A stretch of DNA of 64,000 nt from Bifiguratus adelaidae (taxonomy: Eukaryota; Mucoromycota; Endogonomycetes; Endogonales). The notes under the pieces were generated by a model. That model made no database searches. It was not told the origin of the DNA and saw only the letters and a list, made by a program, of their open reading frames with translations. The stretch spans positions 3,642 through 67,641 of the forward strand of contig MVBO01000040.1 in NCBI GenBank assembly GCA_002261195.1, given 5' to 3'. The position numbers and the translations under genes are program-made. Below, piece by piece: positions 33,272-44,448 of the stretch (position 1 is the first letter of the stretch; the number at the start of each line of letters is the position of its first letter).

Positions 33272-33905
33272 TTAGTTCTCCTAGATAAAAAGAACAATGG
33301 TTGAGTAACGATGCATAAGGAACATGTTTCTCAACTTACGGGAATCTCGATCTCTCCCTCCTCGATCGCATCAGAGATGTCCTTGGGGGACTTGCCATCG
33401 ACAGTGCAGCCAACAGAGAAAGCTGTGCCGAGCATCTCCTTGACGGTACCCTTGAGCTCACGGGCAAGAGACTTCTCCCGCATGGTGCGAGCCATGTCGA
33501 TGATTTCGTCGAGGGTGATGTTACCAGAGTGTTTGATGTTCTTCTCCTTCTTTCTGTCTCGCGGCGGCTCCTTCAAGGCGCGGATCACGAGGGATGAAGC
33601 GGAAGGGACAATGGAAACTTGGGCTTGACGGTTTTGAATGGTCAACTTGACGGTGACCTTAATGCCCTTCCAGTCTTGGGTGTTCTTGGCAATGTCTTCA
33701 CCGACCTTCTTGGGAGACAAACCAAGAGGACCAATCTTGGGAGCAAGGGCAGAAGAAGAACCAACTTCACCACCAGTTGCCCGGAGGTAGACTAGAATTC
33801 AAGTCAGATTCGTGTCATCGTAGGGATCTGAAGCCACCCGAAATGAATGGCCTGGTAACGATACTTACTCACTTTGACCTCATTGGGATCGAGCTTTGGC
33901 GGCAT
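33272..33905 (-). CDS. RPL12: 60S ribosomal protein L12 (uL11)
   Basis: Exons 33905-33869, 33791-33340 and 33280-33272 give 165 aa, the standard length for the family. Signatures are [69 protein letters not shown] and FSVGCTVDG. The last coding exon is only nine bases (Glu-Asn-stop) after a 59-nt intron with GTAAGT, a CTCAAC-type branch and a T-rich ATCTAG acceptor. If that intron were retained the protein would end Pro-Val-Ser two residues after the same point. Known role: base of the ribosomal P-stalk at the GTPase centre. Confidence 0.95.
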
Positions 33906-34526
33906 GCTACAAGAAGAGAAAGAGAAGGTTAGACATATTAACTCGCTAACGGATTGAAGTCGTTTTGGATGGATGCACTGATAGCGATCGGGATATCGAT
34001 GCGGTCAATTACCATCCATCCGTCGGTTCACGCTTGTCGAGAAACCGCAGCGCTCTCTTCTCGATGCCAACACTCCATGCTACCGTGCATCCATCCACCA
34101 TAAGCTAGCTACTCACCTGATATGTCTTGGAAGAAAGAGGAAGACAAGAGCTTGGCTGGAAAGGTGTCTATAGGCCTTGCAACTAATGAATGAATTAACT
34201 AATAATAATTTACCATATATGGTATCCGCGTTACAGGCACGCCACGCCCTGTTTGAAATGCAAGTTGACGGAGCAATCTCTCACTTGCCTTGACCTCGTT
34301 CTCCTTGCTGTTTCCACATACACTCCTTACAAGGCTCAGGTGAGTCTACTTGAGACAAGTAGTGCATGGTATCGGGTTGAAGCAGCTTTGTTGTCCTTAT
34401 TGTCGAGGGTAACGGCTGAACAACGATGGCAACCTTCAAGGGCTGCGATTCCAGTGGAGACCAGGGGTAGGAAGATATACGTAGCCATGGCACTAACCAG
34501 ACGTTTTTATCCAGATTTTCTTGCAC
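33906..34526. other. Divergent promoter RPL12/RAX1-like, with probable 5' UTR intron
   Basis: 620 bp without a supported protein gene. Next to the plus-strand gene, 34467-34514 looks like a 48-nt leader intron (GTAGGA donor, ACTAACC branch, ATCCAG acceptor) removed before the ATG at 34527. Confidence 0.45.
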
Positions 34527-35839
34527 ATGGCGCAACCACTTGACAGACCGGCACCGGTAGAGAATCCCTTTGAAGACGACAACGAGAAGGGCTATGCGTC
34601 TCTCTATACACCCAAGCATCCTGTGGTAGACTACACTGCAATATACCCAGAACTGCCTACCTTAGATGATGTTCTCCGTCGCAAGACACAGCCACCAATA
34701 TGTCTTTACAACTTTTACATTATCATGCGACAGCGACTGCACCTCGAAGAATACCTAGACTTCTACTTGGACGTCACACATCACGAGAATCTGTGGAGAC
34801 GATATGTGCGATCTTTACGGAGAAGCGGTTTAGTGTCAGAGGAAGACGTGGCTAATGGATACTTTAATCCGGCGCTCATCAGTCGTTTGAGTTATTCGAG
34901 TCTGCGCAAGATGTCGACTTCGATCGATGCTGGTCGGCCAGGCACGACCCAACCTACAACTTCCGACATGGGTAGAAAAAGCACCGACCTTCCGTTTTTC
35001 CGACAATCAGAATCTACCAGTCGCTCCGCGACGCCTATGCCGCTCTTTGAAGATGAATTGTCTCACCATCACCCTCTGCAAGGTCAAGATTCAAATAATA
35101 TAGCTGGCGGAAAGCTACCACTGGTTACTCGCAAAGGGATTCATGATAACGCCGAAACGATTTACGCCAAATACATTACGCCTAATGCCGTCAAAGAGCT
35201 CGCCTATTTGCCCCCGGACATCCGCTCAGCTATCGCACAACATTTCGAATCCAACGAACGTGACGACCCGCTGATTTATACGGCCGCTAAACAATGGTGC
35301 TATGAAATGATGCTAGCTGAGGCGTATCCCAAATTTCTTCGAAGCAAAGTCTGGGGCAATGTTACAGTGAAGCAACGAAACTTGCGGGTGGCGCTTGGTT
35401 GCTTGTTTTTGGTAATTGGGTTTGCCTTTGACCTTTCGCTCATTTTCTTGGGTTCATCCTCCGGAGGCATTCGGTGGTGGGTAAGTAGGCTCGCTCCTGC
35501 CTAAATCATCAATCTCTCTGGCATTGTTTGACCGAGCACATTTGCAGGGCCTGGTTCCCATATGGCTTGGTGTCATCAGCCTTCTCGTAGGTGCCACAGA
35601 ATTGGATCCCATTTGGGTCCTCATTTTCAATGTCAGGTAAGCTGTTGATGACAAGTTTGGGCGTTCATACCTCTGACCAACTTTTCAGTGAAACAATCGA
35701 CTTTCGTTTCAACAAAATCAAGGATCCACTCGTTCGCCGTATCTTGGTTCGTCGCTCTCTTTGGGTGCTCCTTTTGAGCCTTGTAATTGCTGTGCTAGTA
35801 ACTGTGGTGTTTGTCTATGTTCCTGGCAAGAGACTATGA
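34527..35839 (+). CDS. RGS-domain membrane protein, RAX1-like
   Basis: Exons 34527-35480, 35548-35636 and 35689-35839 give 397 aa. The N-terminal part carries an RGS-type helical domain (PTLDDVLRRKTQPPICLYNFYIIMRQ, LEEYLDFYLDV and, after a Ser-rich insert, NAETIYAKYI, FLRSKVW). Then come three to four hydrophobic segments (LFLVIGFAFDLSLIFLG, LVPIWLGVISLLVG, LWVLLLSLVIAVLVTVVFVYV). This split RGS plus C-terminal membrane layout is that of fungal Rax1, which marks bud sites in yeast. A role in polarity or G-protein signalling here is inferred only. Confidence 0.85.
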
Positions 35840-36017
35840 TCAGGAGATTGGTTGACTGCGTCGTGTCACCAAAATCATCTGTTAGGAACCTCAAATTTCC
35901 ATCTTCATAGAAGCGTAGAACCGGTCGAATGAATGAGTTTCTGGCTCCATTAGTGTGAATTTCTATGTACATGTGTTCTAATAGTATGCTACGCCCCCAT
36001 CCACGCCTTGTCTGTGG

Positions 36018-36689
36018 TCATAGCCAACTAGGGTGATTGGCAGGTACTCTGACGAGATCGGTATCAAATAGTTCGATAAACTGCTCATTCAACACTCGCA
36101 CCTTTGGTCCTGCATAGCGCCGGTATTCTTCGAAAATGGCTGTCAAGTTCCAGCGCTGTAGCTTCCGCAAGCATCCTACGATTGTTCCTAAATATGGTTG
36201 AGTCTTTGCGAAAACAAATGCCGATGTTATCCGACGTCTTACCGGTGCGATGTCGTCCAAGATTGCACATGACCATCAATGGATAGTTTTTCGGATCCAG
36301 AATGATTTCAAGAGCTTCGAGGACCGCTTCTTCCGTGATTGGATCCCATGCGTTTGTGGATGCAATGACACCAAGATGGTAGAATTGAATCTCTTGGTCA
36401 TCAATGAAATCAGAGCTAAACGAGCAGCTTTGTCAGCGAGGCGCGCAACCCAAAGAGAGGTCATCGTTTGCTTACAATCGTTGGTTGGGTTCCTCTGGTG
36501 CTAGCCAGCATACGGTCTTTAACCCTAACTTTTCGAGAAAGGGAAAGTTGAGCTCATTAGGCTGCCCTGAGCGGTACAAATCTTCCTCAATCATGCCATA
36601 GTTCTATGAAAGCGAGCATGCGTTAGCGTTAGCCTGCTCACAAGCGTTATTCTACCTACCAATGGCGGTATAAAGTGCTGCGACGACAT
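36018..36689 (-). CDS. SIW14: Siw14-type atypical dual-specificity phosphatase
   Basis: Exons 36689-36660, 36603-36476, 36415-36243 and 36187-36018 give 166 aa. The N-terminus has IPPLNYGMIEEDLYRSGQP, then NFPFLEKLGLKTVCWLAPE, DDQEIQFYHLGV and the CX5R catalytic loop CNLGRHRTG with Cys103 and Arg109. The end, CLRKLQRWNLTAIFEEYRRY followed by FIELFD, is typical of the plant-and-fungi PFA-DSP family. Known role: Siw14 removes the beta-phosphate of 5-PP inositol pyrophosphates in the cytosol. Divergent from the Elongin A gene. Confidence 0.95.
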
Positions 36690-36964
36690 GGCAGTCGACC
36701 ACGCGAGTACGAATTTGGTACAAAATCGTCTTTTTCCTTGCTCTTGAGTGCTTTGCAACGGAACACTGGCAACTATCAACGGTGTTTGCAGTCTTGTTGA
36801 CTAGGAAAAGAGGGCACTTTGCACCCAGAGATAGAGACGATTGCAAGGCTAACTATTGTGCCTCATCTCGTTGACGTGACCGACGTGGCGACTCTTACTC
36901 TTCGCCGCTTATAGACTTTAGACCTTCGTTCCTTGTGCAGGCGGGAAGGGTGTAGCCAAGCGTC

Positions 36965-38215
36965 ATGTCCACGACACAACGGCGCTTGGACAGCAATGTC
37001 CATCATGGGCAATATCAGACGGTGTCCGCAAGAACTCAGCCTCGGACACTCGTAGAACTATGCCAAAACTGTTTGTATATATGGATAGACGGTAAGCGGT
37101 GTGAATAAGCGGCTGCGCGCATTCGCTAACTCGACCTAGCTGTCGCTGATATTGGCGATACGCCAAAGCATCTCCTCATGCCGGTCTTTACTCGAATTTC
37201 ACCTCATCAATTACGCCGCCTAGAAGACATTAATCCCGTACGTTGGATCCCATGGTCGTTGGGCATATTGTATTCATGCTCTTTGATGCATTTTAGCAAC
37301 TTGTGGCAGAGACCGACGATCTTTGGAAAGTGCACTGTATACGAGATTTTACGCCGATTCGAGAAGCGGTCGCACAGCACAAGCCCGTGCTGAAACGCGG
37401 GCAGACATGGAGGCAGTTGTATGAGGTGAGTGACACGGAATGATCTCACATCCTAGCTTATTCATGAGTGCATAGCTCAAGCAAGAAGAGGTGGATGCCA
37501 AAAAGGCTCAATTAGGTCAACGCCTCAAAAACTCGTACAAGCAACTCCAGGAACAAAAGGAAGCCCGAGCGGCCAAGTTTCTAGACCGAGCGCCAAGGGC
37601 ACACTCTCGGACGCTTTCTCAGCAGCGTAAGTGTGACAACGAGTAGGACCATGAGGTCGACTTGCTCATCTTTTCATTTCGCTTGTAGGAAAGCTATCCG
37701 GCAATCCTATCATTCACAAGGCACGCACAGAAGCACGCAAAAGGTACGCGCAACCCGAGAATAGCACATGGCGAACTAAATCATGTCTCTCCTTAGCGCG
37801 GCACATTTTCACGCCACCAAGGCGCGACCTCATATAAAAGACACCGCATCCCTTCAACTGCCTGACCCTCCGTATAAACCACCCTCGCCCAGTTTCAGAT
37901 ACACGACGCTATCCAGTCAACAATACGACTTTCTATCCACCAAATCCGCCAAATCATCCTCAGACCTCTACGAACACAAGCGAAAACGACCCTCCGAAGC
38001 CATTGATCCAGTATCCCAATTCTTTCACGAGGTATATCATCCTTCAATGCCGCATGTGCATTTTACCGTCATGCTCACATTCTACATATATGCGTAGCTT
38101 AATCCCTCCACTACCGATGAATCTTCCATGCATCCAGTAAGTGCCCTACAGCTCTCAATCGCTTCCAATGCAACTAATGTCAATGCTTCAGCATAAACGA
38201 TCCGCTGTTCGATAA
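36965..38215 (+). CDS. ELA1: Elongin-A subunit (ELA1-like)
   Basis: Eight exons: 36965-37091, 37140-37237, 37297-37425, 37476-37626, 37689-37743, 37797-38031, 38098-38136 and 38192-38215, giving 285 aa. The Elongin-A domain (about 30-125) is clear: LVELCQNCLYIWIDAVADIGDTP, HLLMPVFTRISPHQLRRLE, NPQLVAETDDLWKVHCIRDF and TWRQLYE. A basic coiled-coil segment (KQLQEQKEARAAKFLDRAPR) and a Ser/Pro-rich tail follow. Known role: Elongin A with Elongin C stimulates Pol II elongation or forms a ubiquitin ligase for stalled polymerase. The last exons are short and rest on splice sites alone, so the C-terminus is less certain. Confidence 0.88.
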
Positions 38216-38398
38216 ATGAATTGAATTAAAGGCGGCGAAAGCCTTGTTGTTGTTTCTCGTTCTTGCTTGCCTTGCACTGCCTTGCCCTGCCTTGCCCTGG
38301 ACTCTCTATAGAGTAGAGTGTGAGGGAGTTTGTGTCGAGTGTATATCCGGCTTGGTGCTTTGCTTGCATTCCCTTGCTGTCCGTGCCACAACATTATC

Positions 38399-39946
38399 AT
38401 GTCACTGGAAACAGCCTATGTGGACGACTATGGTGACCTCTACGATGGGGGAGAGTGCGCTGAGGGTGTAGGGGACTCCATGTACCAGCTCTATGAGAGT
38501 GATGACGAAGGCGACGAGATCGAGTACGGCGACTCTGTTTCCCGACTGGGAACGCGTCTTATGGGTGAATGGTATCACGACGAAGGCAACGACTGGTCAA
38601 GGGACTCGGAGTTGGACTGCTCGCTTTACGAACAGGAGCCTGCATCCGATGGTGGTGACTCAGAAGAGGTGCAGGATTATGAAGATTACGACGACGAAGA
38701 CAGCAGTAGTGATGCTTGGGCGGGTCGAGGTCGCAAAAGGCCGCGGTCAGCGTCAATCTATAGTGAACAGAGTGGCGATGAGCCAGAAGGCGATGTTTAT
38801 ACCATTCGAAGACGCCTCCATTCTCCCGAGTAAGTATTCAATCATGCCATCAACATTGTTGCGCTCTTATTCACCGTTCTTGCATAGACCAATTTCCCCT
38901 TCCTCCCCGTGGTTTGCTCCTGCTCGTGGCCGACTCAATGTTTGGACCCAAGATACAGGGCAAGTATGACAGCGAATGGTTCATGCATTGTCCTCATCCT
39001 ATATTCTAAAAGAAACAATACGTCAAGCGTGACCGCTTCGCAAAACTTCTCCTCTCGGGAGCGCAATCGACGACTCTCTGAAGATGTCCCGGATGTCGCA
39101 GAATTTTTTCCAAACAGTTCTGGTGAAGTGGTTGGCGATGAGGATGGGCGCGATATTCTGGAGATTACAGACGGTGAAGACGAGAATGATGACGATGACG
39201 ATGAGGTCGTCTACGTTGGCTCACATCAACGACCGACAAGTTTGCTCGACATTGGCCGTCGGACCACTAGTGGCAATCCGTTGCATATATTCTGGCCATC
39301 AAGATCATCTGCAGCAGCCGAACGTTCGATGAATCTTGCAACTTCAGCTGTACAAAACCTGGCAGAAGATGAGCGACTGGCCTGGCAGCTGCAAGCAGAG
39401 GAATTTGGGCGCAGTCGGAGGGAAGAGCGACGGCAAAGCTTCTTGCGCAGAAGTTCTGATCCGGATCTATCCTGGCTTTTGCGATCTGCTGATGGTAAAT
39501 TTTGTTGTCTGTCAATCGTGTGCACGCCTGCTGACGATAATGTAGAGGAAAACGATCACAGCCAAGCGTGGCGATCTATCGACACTCGTAGCCGTCTCCC
39601 CGCAAATCTCTATGCGCCAGCAGGTTTCGATACATCCTACGAATCTTTGTTGGGCCTCTCCGAAGCCATCGGAGATGCGAGACCCAAAGGTTTATCTGCT
39701 GACGTGATTGCTCAAATGGCCACAAAGAGATGGGCAGTAACACGCACGACCAATCAAAGACAAGCTAAGGAGCAAGACGAACGATGTACCATCTGCCTCG
39801 TGGATTTTTCAGATGATGACACAGTTCGGCCCTTACCCTGTGTCCACCATTTCCACGTTGACTGCATTGACTCTTGGCTCAAGCTGAGCGTGCATTGCCC
39901 AATGTGTCGCGCAGACGTCAGAGAGGGCCTGGCCATTCCCGTGTAA
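38399..39946 (+). CDS. RING-H2 E3 ubiquitin ligase
   Basis: Exons 38399-38829, 38888-38959, 39013-39494 and 39546-39946 give 461 aa. The N-terminal half is very acidic (YEDYDDEDSSSD, GDEIEYGD). A second acidic block precedes a Ser/Arg-rich part. The C-terminal RING-H2 reads CTICLVDFSDDDTVRPLPC, HHFHVDCIDSWL and CPMC. The intron 38960-39012 uses a GC donor (GCAAGT); the nearby GT would not keep frame. The 51-nt intron 39495-39545 is a multiple of three with no stop, so a longer Cys-containing isoform is possible. Substrates unknown. Confidence 0.85.
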
Positions 39947-39984
39947 ATAGTGTGTAGTCGTGAACGATACCCAAATGTACATTA

Positions 39985-41238
39985 TTAGAGTTTTGCTACA
40001 TGCTGCATGGCTTCCTCCAAAATCTCCGTTACAGCCTCTGCCGAACCCCAACTTGATTGAACACCATAGCCTCCGTGACCATAACAATGACAAATCAAAA
40101 TTCGACGGCCATCTACGATCCGGATTTCCTGCTCTAACCGGATACCGCCTTCCCTAGCAGGCCGTAAACCAGCTACCTGTCGGATCACCTTGAGAGGCTT
40201 GGTAATATCCTTGATGATATCTGGTCGGGTACGAATGACGCGCTGCATGATATGCGACGCGACATGTTCTTGCACAAACTGCTGATCTTGGTGGGTTTCC
40301 TAATTGCGCAAACGTGATTAATTACTATGCCACTCCCTTGCATGCCATTCAACGTACATAGGTACCGCCCAAGATGACGTCTCCATTATCCCTTGGAATC
40401 ACGTAGGTAATCATGCCACCTGATCCTAATCCACCTTTGCCTCCAGAATAACGTTCTATGCTCCACTTGACATGCGGCGCACGTACAATGAGGATTTGGC
40501 CTCGGACAGGGTATAATTTGTCGTCTTGCACATCTTGCAAAGTCTTCGATCCCAATCCCGTACAATTGACGATGATGGTGGTGGCATGATTGGGTAAACG
40601 TGTTGCTTCCAAGAGATTGTTCAAGCGTCTACGGAGCGTCTTGCCGCCGAGGGCCTTGATCTGCGCCAGGAGATAAGCGAGATACTTTGGCATATTGACG
40701 GTGACTGAATGCCGTTAGCCATCCATTCCATGATAATATGGCAGGCTCACCTGCTTTATACGTGATGCCAAAGGCTACGCCTTGAGGGAGTTCTCGTTCC
40801 TCGAGGTGTCGATACTAGAAAAGCCTTTAAACATGCACCGTAAACCGCATTCAGACTTACCCCTTTGACCAGGGATTTAAACCATGGCTCTGGCACGCCT
40901 TCACCGACTTCATCCCAATAGTCATACTCATCAACGACCATGACGCCCGAGTCCTTCACGTGCGTATCTCTTATGAGCTTTTCTAGCGTTCGAGCCTCCA
41001 TGACGGTTTGTCGAGTGTCGTTGGGATCCGCATAGGATCGCCAATGCGCCCCGGCCCTAATCGCATCAACTCCATTCTTGAAGCTCAAGACGTTCACTTA
41101 CAACGGCGACGTGTATCGTACATCAGTGTCACCAGGCCAAAACTCGGCGACAATAAGGACATCCAACCCCTTTTGCAAGAGCAACAGTGCGGTCGATAAG
41201 CCGACAACACCGGCCCCTATGACGACGACCTTGGCCAT
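39985..41238 (-). CDS. Peroxisomal D-amino-acid oxidase
   Basis: Exons 41238-41102, 41056-40861, 40814-40751, 40704-40358 and 40299-39985 give 352 aa. The FAD-binding GAGVVG motif is at 8-13. Family blocks include YTSPLAGAHWRSYADP, ITYKAVTVNMPKYL, INCTGLGSKTL-like NCTGLGSKTL, YPVRGQILIVRAP, YVIPRDNGDVILGGTY and LRPAREGGIRLE. The final GHGGYGVQSSWGSA is the DAO C-terminal FAD contact. It ends in Ala-Lys-Leu, a PTS1-type peroxisomal signal. Known reaction: oxidative deamination of D-amino acids to 2-oxo acids with release of hydrogen peroxide. Could alternatively prefer D-aspartate; the active-site residues were not assigned. Confidence 0.94.
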
Positions 41239-41678
41239 ATTTTAGTAAAGGGGCGCAGTCGATGGTTATTCTTAACGCTCTCGCTTTTCCAACTGGATGT
41301 ATTGAAGGCGCAGGTCTGTTTAACGTCGAGACAGCTCCATCCTGAATAAATAGGGCACATCTACACGCTCTATGGACGACCGGATCAAATGATGTTTATG
41401 AGGAATATGTTGTGAAAACTTCTTCAGATCAAACCTTTGCTAGTTACCATTAGCATAAAGGTTGGGCATGAAGATCCAGGGTCTGAACTGATGATCCAAT
41501 CGTCTATATGCAGTTGTCCAAGAATAAACCAACCAGACAAGAGAGCCAACCTGTTGGTGTTGGTTTCCGGGAATTCTGCAACGGCGATGAATGTATAACG
41601 TTGGCTGGGATACGAATAAGGGGCAAGGCCTTTAAATACAGGGTAACTTAGCATGCTCGGCCTTGCACTCCTCTCGTC
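41239..41678. other. Divergent promoter DAO/chitin deacetylase
   Basis: 440 bp between divergent starts. Short frames only; no gene supported. Confidence 0.45.
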
Positions 41679-42908
41679 ATGCTTGGTTTGGCTCTCTTGC
41701 TTTCCTTCCTTGCTCTAGTGCATGGTCAATCGACCATTGCAACGGCTATAGCGACTGGGTCCGTTGCAATCCCACCCGCCGGATCAGGCAAAATTAGTGA
41801 TCCCGCGCTGTATCCAATTGCAGATGTGGTAAGTAGGTCTGGAAAACAGGTCCGGTCAGTCTAACGCTCCTTAGATTGCTCCCGTTGATACGGCACTTGT
41901 GAAGCAATGGGTTTCCGAGCTTGATCTGTCCAATATTCCCAATATTCCTGTAGTCGCGGCTTCGGGCGGGAATCCGGGTACAAAGGGCGTATCCGCAGAT
42001 GCTTGCGATTGGACCACCACCAACTGTATCAATGGTGACGTGACGTATTGTCCTGCCAAGGGTGTTTGGGGATTAACCTTTGACGACGGCCCGTCCGCCT
42101 TTTCTCCCGCGCTCTACGCTTTCCTCAAACAATACAATAACCAAAAGGCTACTTTATTTTATATCGGTGGAAATGTGGTTCAACTGCCAGATATTGCCAA
42201 GCAGGCCTGCGATGCTGGACACCGTGTCGGTGTTCATACTTGGTCTCATCATCCCTCTACCTCTTTGACGAACGAGCAATTTATTGCCGAGATCAAGTAT
42301 ACAGAGATGGCCATCATGGAGGTGTGTGGATACAAGCCCAAATAGTAAGCATGATTGTGCACATTGGATGCGGAGTTTAAGCTTGACATAGTTTCCGACC
42401 ACCCTATGGTGACGTTGATAACCGAATTCGGGCCCTGGCCAAAGCCATGGGATACACCACCGTCATTTGGGATCTTGATACCAACGATTGGCAAGTCGCT
42501 GACAAAACCATGAGCGCATCTAGTGTCGACAACGCGGTGAGCAAATGGATTGCAGCTGAGCCATCTGATACCACGGGTCACATCGTCCTCCAACACGAAA
42601 TCTATAACGAGACGGTTGATCTCGCCATCCGAAATATACCACTCTTAGCCAAGGTGTTTCAATTCCAAACGGTGGATGAGTGCCTTGGTGACAGTTATAT
42701 CCAGGGTACCAATGCTACTGCCTCTAGGCCTGCGACGCTTTCCGCTTCCTCTTCTTCCTTCCCTGCCGCCATTGTTGCTGCCGCCGGAGGGGCATCCGCT
42801 GTTTCCGCAACCGAATCGGCGTCGGGCTCCAAATCTGCCGCATCCAACATTGTGGCTTCCTGGACGATTTTACTCGGTGCTTTCCTCTTGGCTGTAACGC
42901 GCTTTTAA
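41679..42908 (+). CDS. Chitin deacetylase, GPI-anchored (CE4 family)
   Basis: Exons 41679-41828, 41875-42344 and 42392-42908 give 378 aa. A signal peptide (MLGLALLLSFLALVHG) is followed by the NodB-homology domain: motif 1 TFDDGP (118-123), motif 2 HTWSHH (171-176), motif 3 RPPYGD, motif 4 DLDTNDW and motif 5-like LQHEIY. A Ser/Ala-rich stalk and a hydrophobic C-terminus (ILLGAFLLAVTRF) suggest a GPI anchor. Known reaction: zinc-dependent removal of N-acetyl groups from chitin to give chitosan at the cell wall, prominent in Mucoromycota. In motif 5 the usual LxHD-type acid is Glu. Confidence 0.93.
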
Positions 42909-43263
42909 AATAAGTGTAGAAATTTAGATAGATGGTTTATACACCATTGTACAAGTTATACTGAATGCGAGCTTCAAGGGCTGGTGTTGTGATATGCATG
43001 CAAAAGTCTCTCATGACGAGGTACCTTTTGGCTGCGCGGTCGATCCAATTGCCTGATGCGCTCATGCAATGCTGGTTTACGAGAATTGGGATCAGGACTA
43101 GATTCTTCCTCGGTTATGCAGGGAGCCAATGAGGGTTCGCAATCCAGGATTCTGGTACTCGCGCAGCCAGCGAAAATGCACAAAATATGCGAGTAGAATC
43201 TCACAGACTGAATGAAAAATGGTAGTGTACAATGTATTGGTATAAGTTGCAAGTACAATAACA
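42909..43263. other. Convergent 3' flanks
   Basis: 355 bp between ends of chitin deacetylase and NBP35. An unassigned minus-strand frame (about 43150-42974, with HERIRQLDRPRSQK) is open here but has no start or splice support. Confidence 0.4.
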
Positions 43264-44448
43264 TCATGGACACCGCTCCTTGATTTCTGGAAATCAACTG
43301 TGAGTCCCAGGTCATGCAGCATAAAGTCCTGGACACTTACTTGCTACAACTTCCAGATACCGTTGTGTTGCAATGGCATCCGGAAACTCTTCCAGGAAAT
43401 TCTTTCCCTCATCACAGCATCGGGCCAACCGAGGATCCAGTGGAATCTTGCCTAAAAGATCGATACCCAGCTCTTCACACATCTTGGATGCGCCGCCTGT
43501 GGTAGGTGGGAAGAGCAATGATTCGCCTTGGCAGTTTGGACACACAAATCCGCTCATGTTCTCCACTACGCCCAAGATCGGTATCTTGGTCTTGCGACAG
43601 AAGTCAATTTCCTTGCGCACGTCTTGTAGTGCAACTTCTTGTGGAGTTGTGATGATGACAGCACCCGATATGCCGGAGTCCTTCAAAAAGGTGCTAAGGG
43701 AGAGATGTTCGTCGCTGGTGCCGGGTGGTGTGTCCACGACGAGATAATCGAGCGGACCCCACTCCACATCCTTGAGAAATTGCTTGATCAGGCCATTCTT
43801 TTTTGGTCCGCGCCAAATGACTGCATCATCTGCATTGGGCAACAGAAAACCAATGGACATAACGCAAAGGTTGTCTTGCACATACACCGGTTGCCATCCA
43901 GATGCAGAAGAGTGAATCTGCTCGCCCTCCAAGCCCATAATCTTAGGAATCGATGGTCCACAAATATCGACATCCATCACGCCAACTTGCGTTTCCTTGT
44001 AATCGTCATCTCCTTCATCAACGTCCTCCGGTGTATAAGCAAGCGCAAAAGACAGTTGGGAGCTGAATGATGACTTTCCCACACCTCCCTTTCCAGAGAG
44101 AACGAGTATCTTGTGTCTGACACTTTGCATGCGAGCGTTGATGAGCGGAATAGCTACAGAACGGAACGGTTGGCTTGAATTCGCCACGTCATGTCGCCTA
44201 GACTTACCTGGATCAGGTCCTTTGGGCGTAGTCGCGCATATTGTTTGGTTCGGACACCCGGCGCAAGCGTCTGCTTTCCCAGCTGCTTGAGATTCTGGAC
44301 CCTAATGTAATCGGCAAAACTAGTGAGTTGTCTTTTCGCTCGAAAACATCTTGCTACACGCTTTATAACTTACAGGACAGTGCTCTGGAGCGTCCTCGGG
44401 TATATTTCCTTGCACTGGCGCCTGTATCAGTACTTCTGTAGCAGACAT
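43264..44448 (-). CDS. NBP35: Cytosolic Fe-S scaffold NTPase NBP35/NUBP1
   Basis: Exons 44448-44374, 44301-44208, 44153-43341 and 43286-43264 give 334 aa. The N-terminal cluster is Cys24, Cys38, Cys41 and Cys47 (CX13CX2CX5C), which defines NBP35. Then deviant Walker [53 protein letters not shown] and the bridging FVCPNC. The last exon adds KIKERCP; reading through its intron would instead add a few other residues. Known role: with CFD1, transient scaffold for cytosolic and nuclear 4Fe-4S proteins. Confidence 0.95.

Noticed and set aside
38964-39012. GT donor (GTATGA) for the second RING intron
   Set aside because: It leaves phase 0 whereas the acceptors give phase 2, so the conserved downstream frame would be lost; the GC donor four bases earlier fits.
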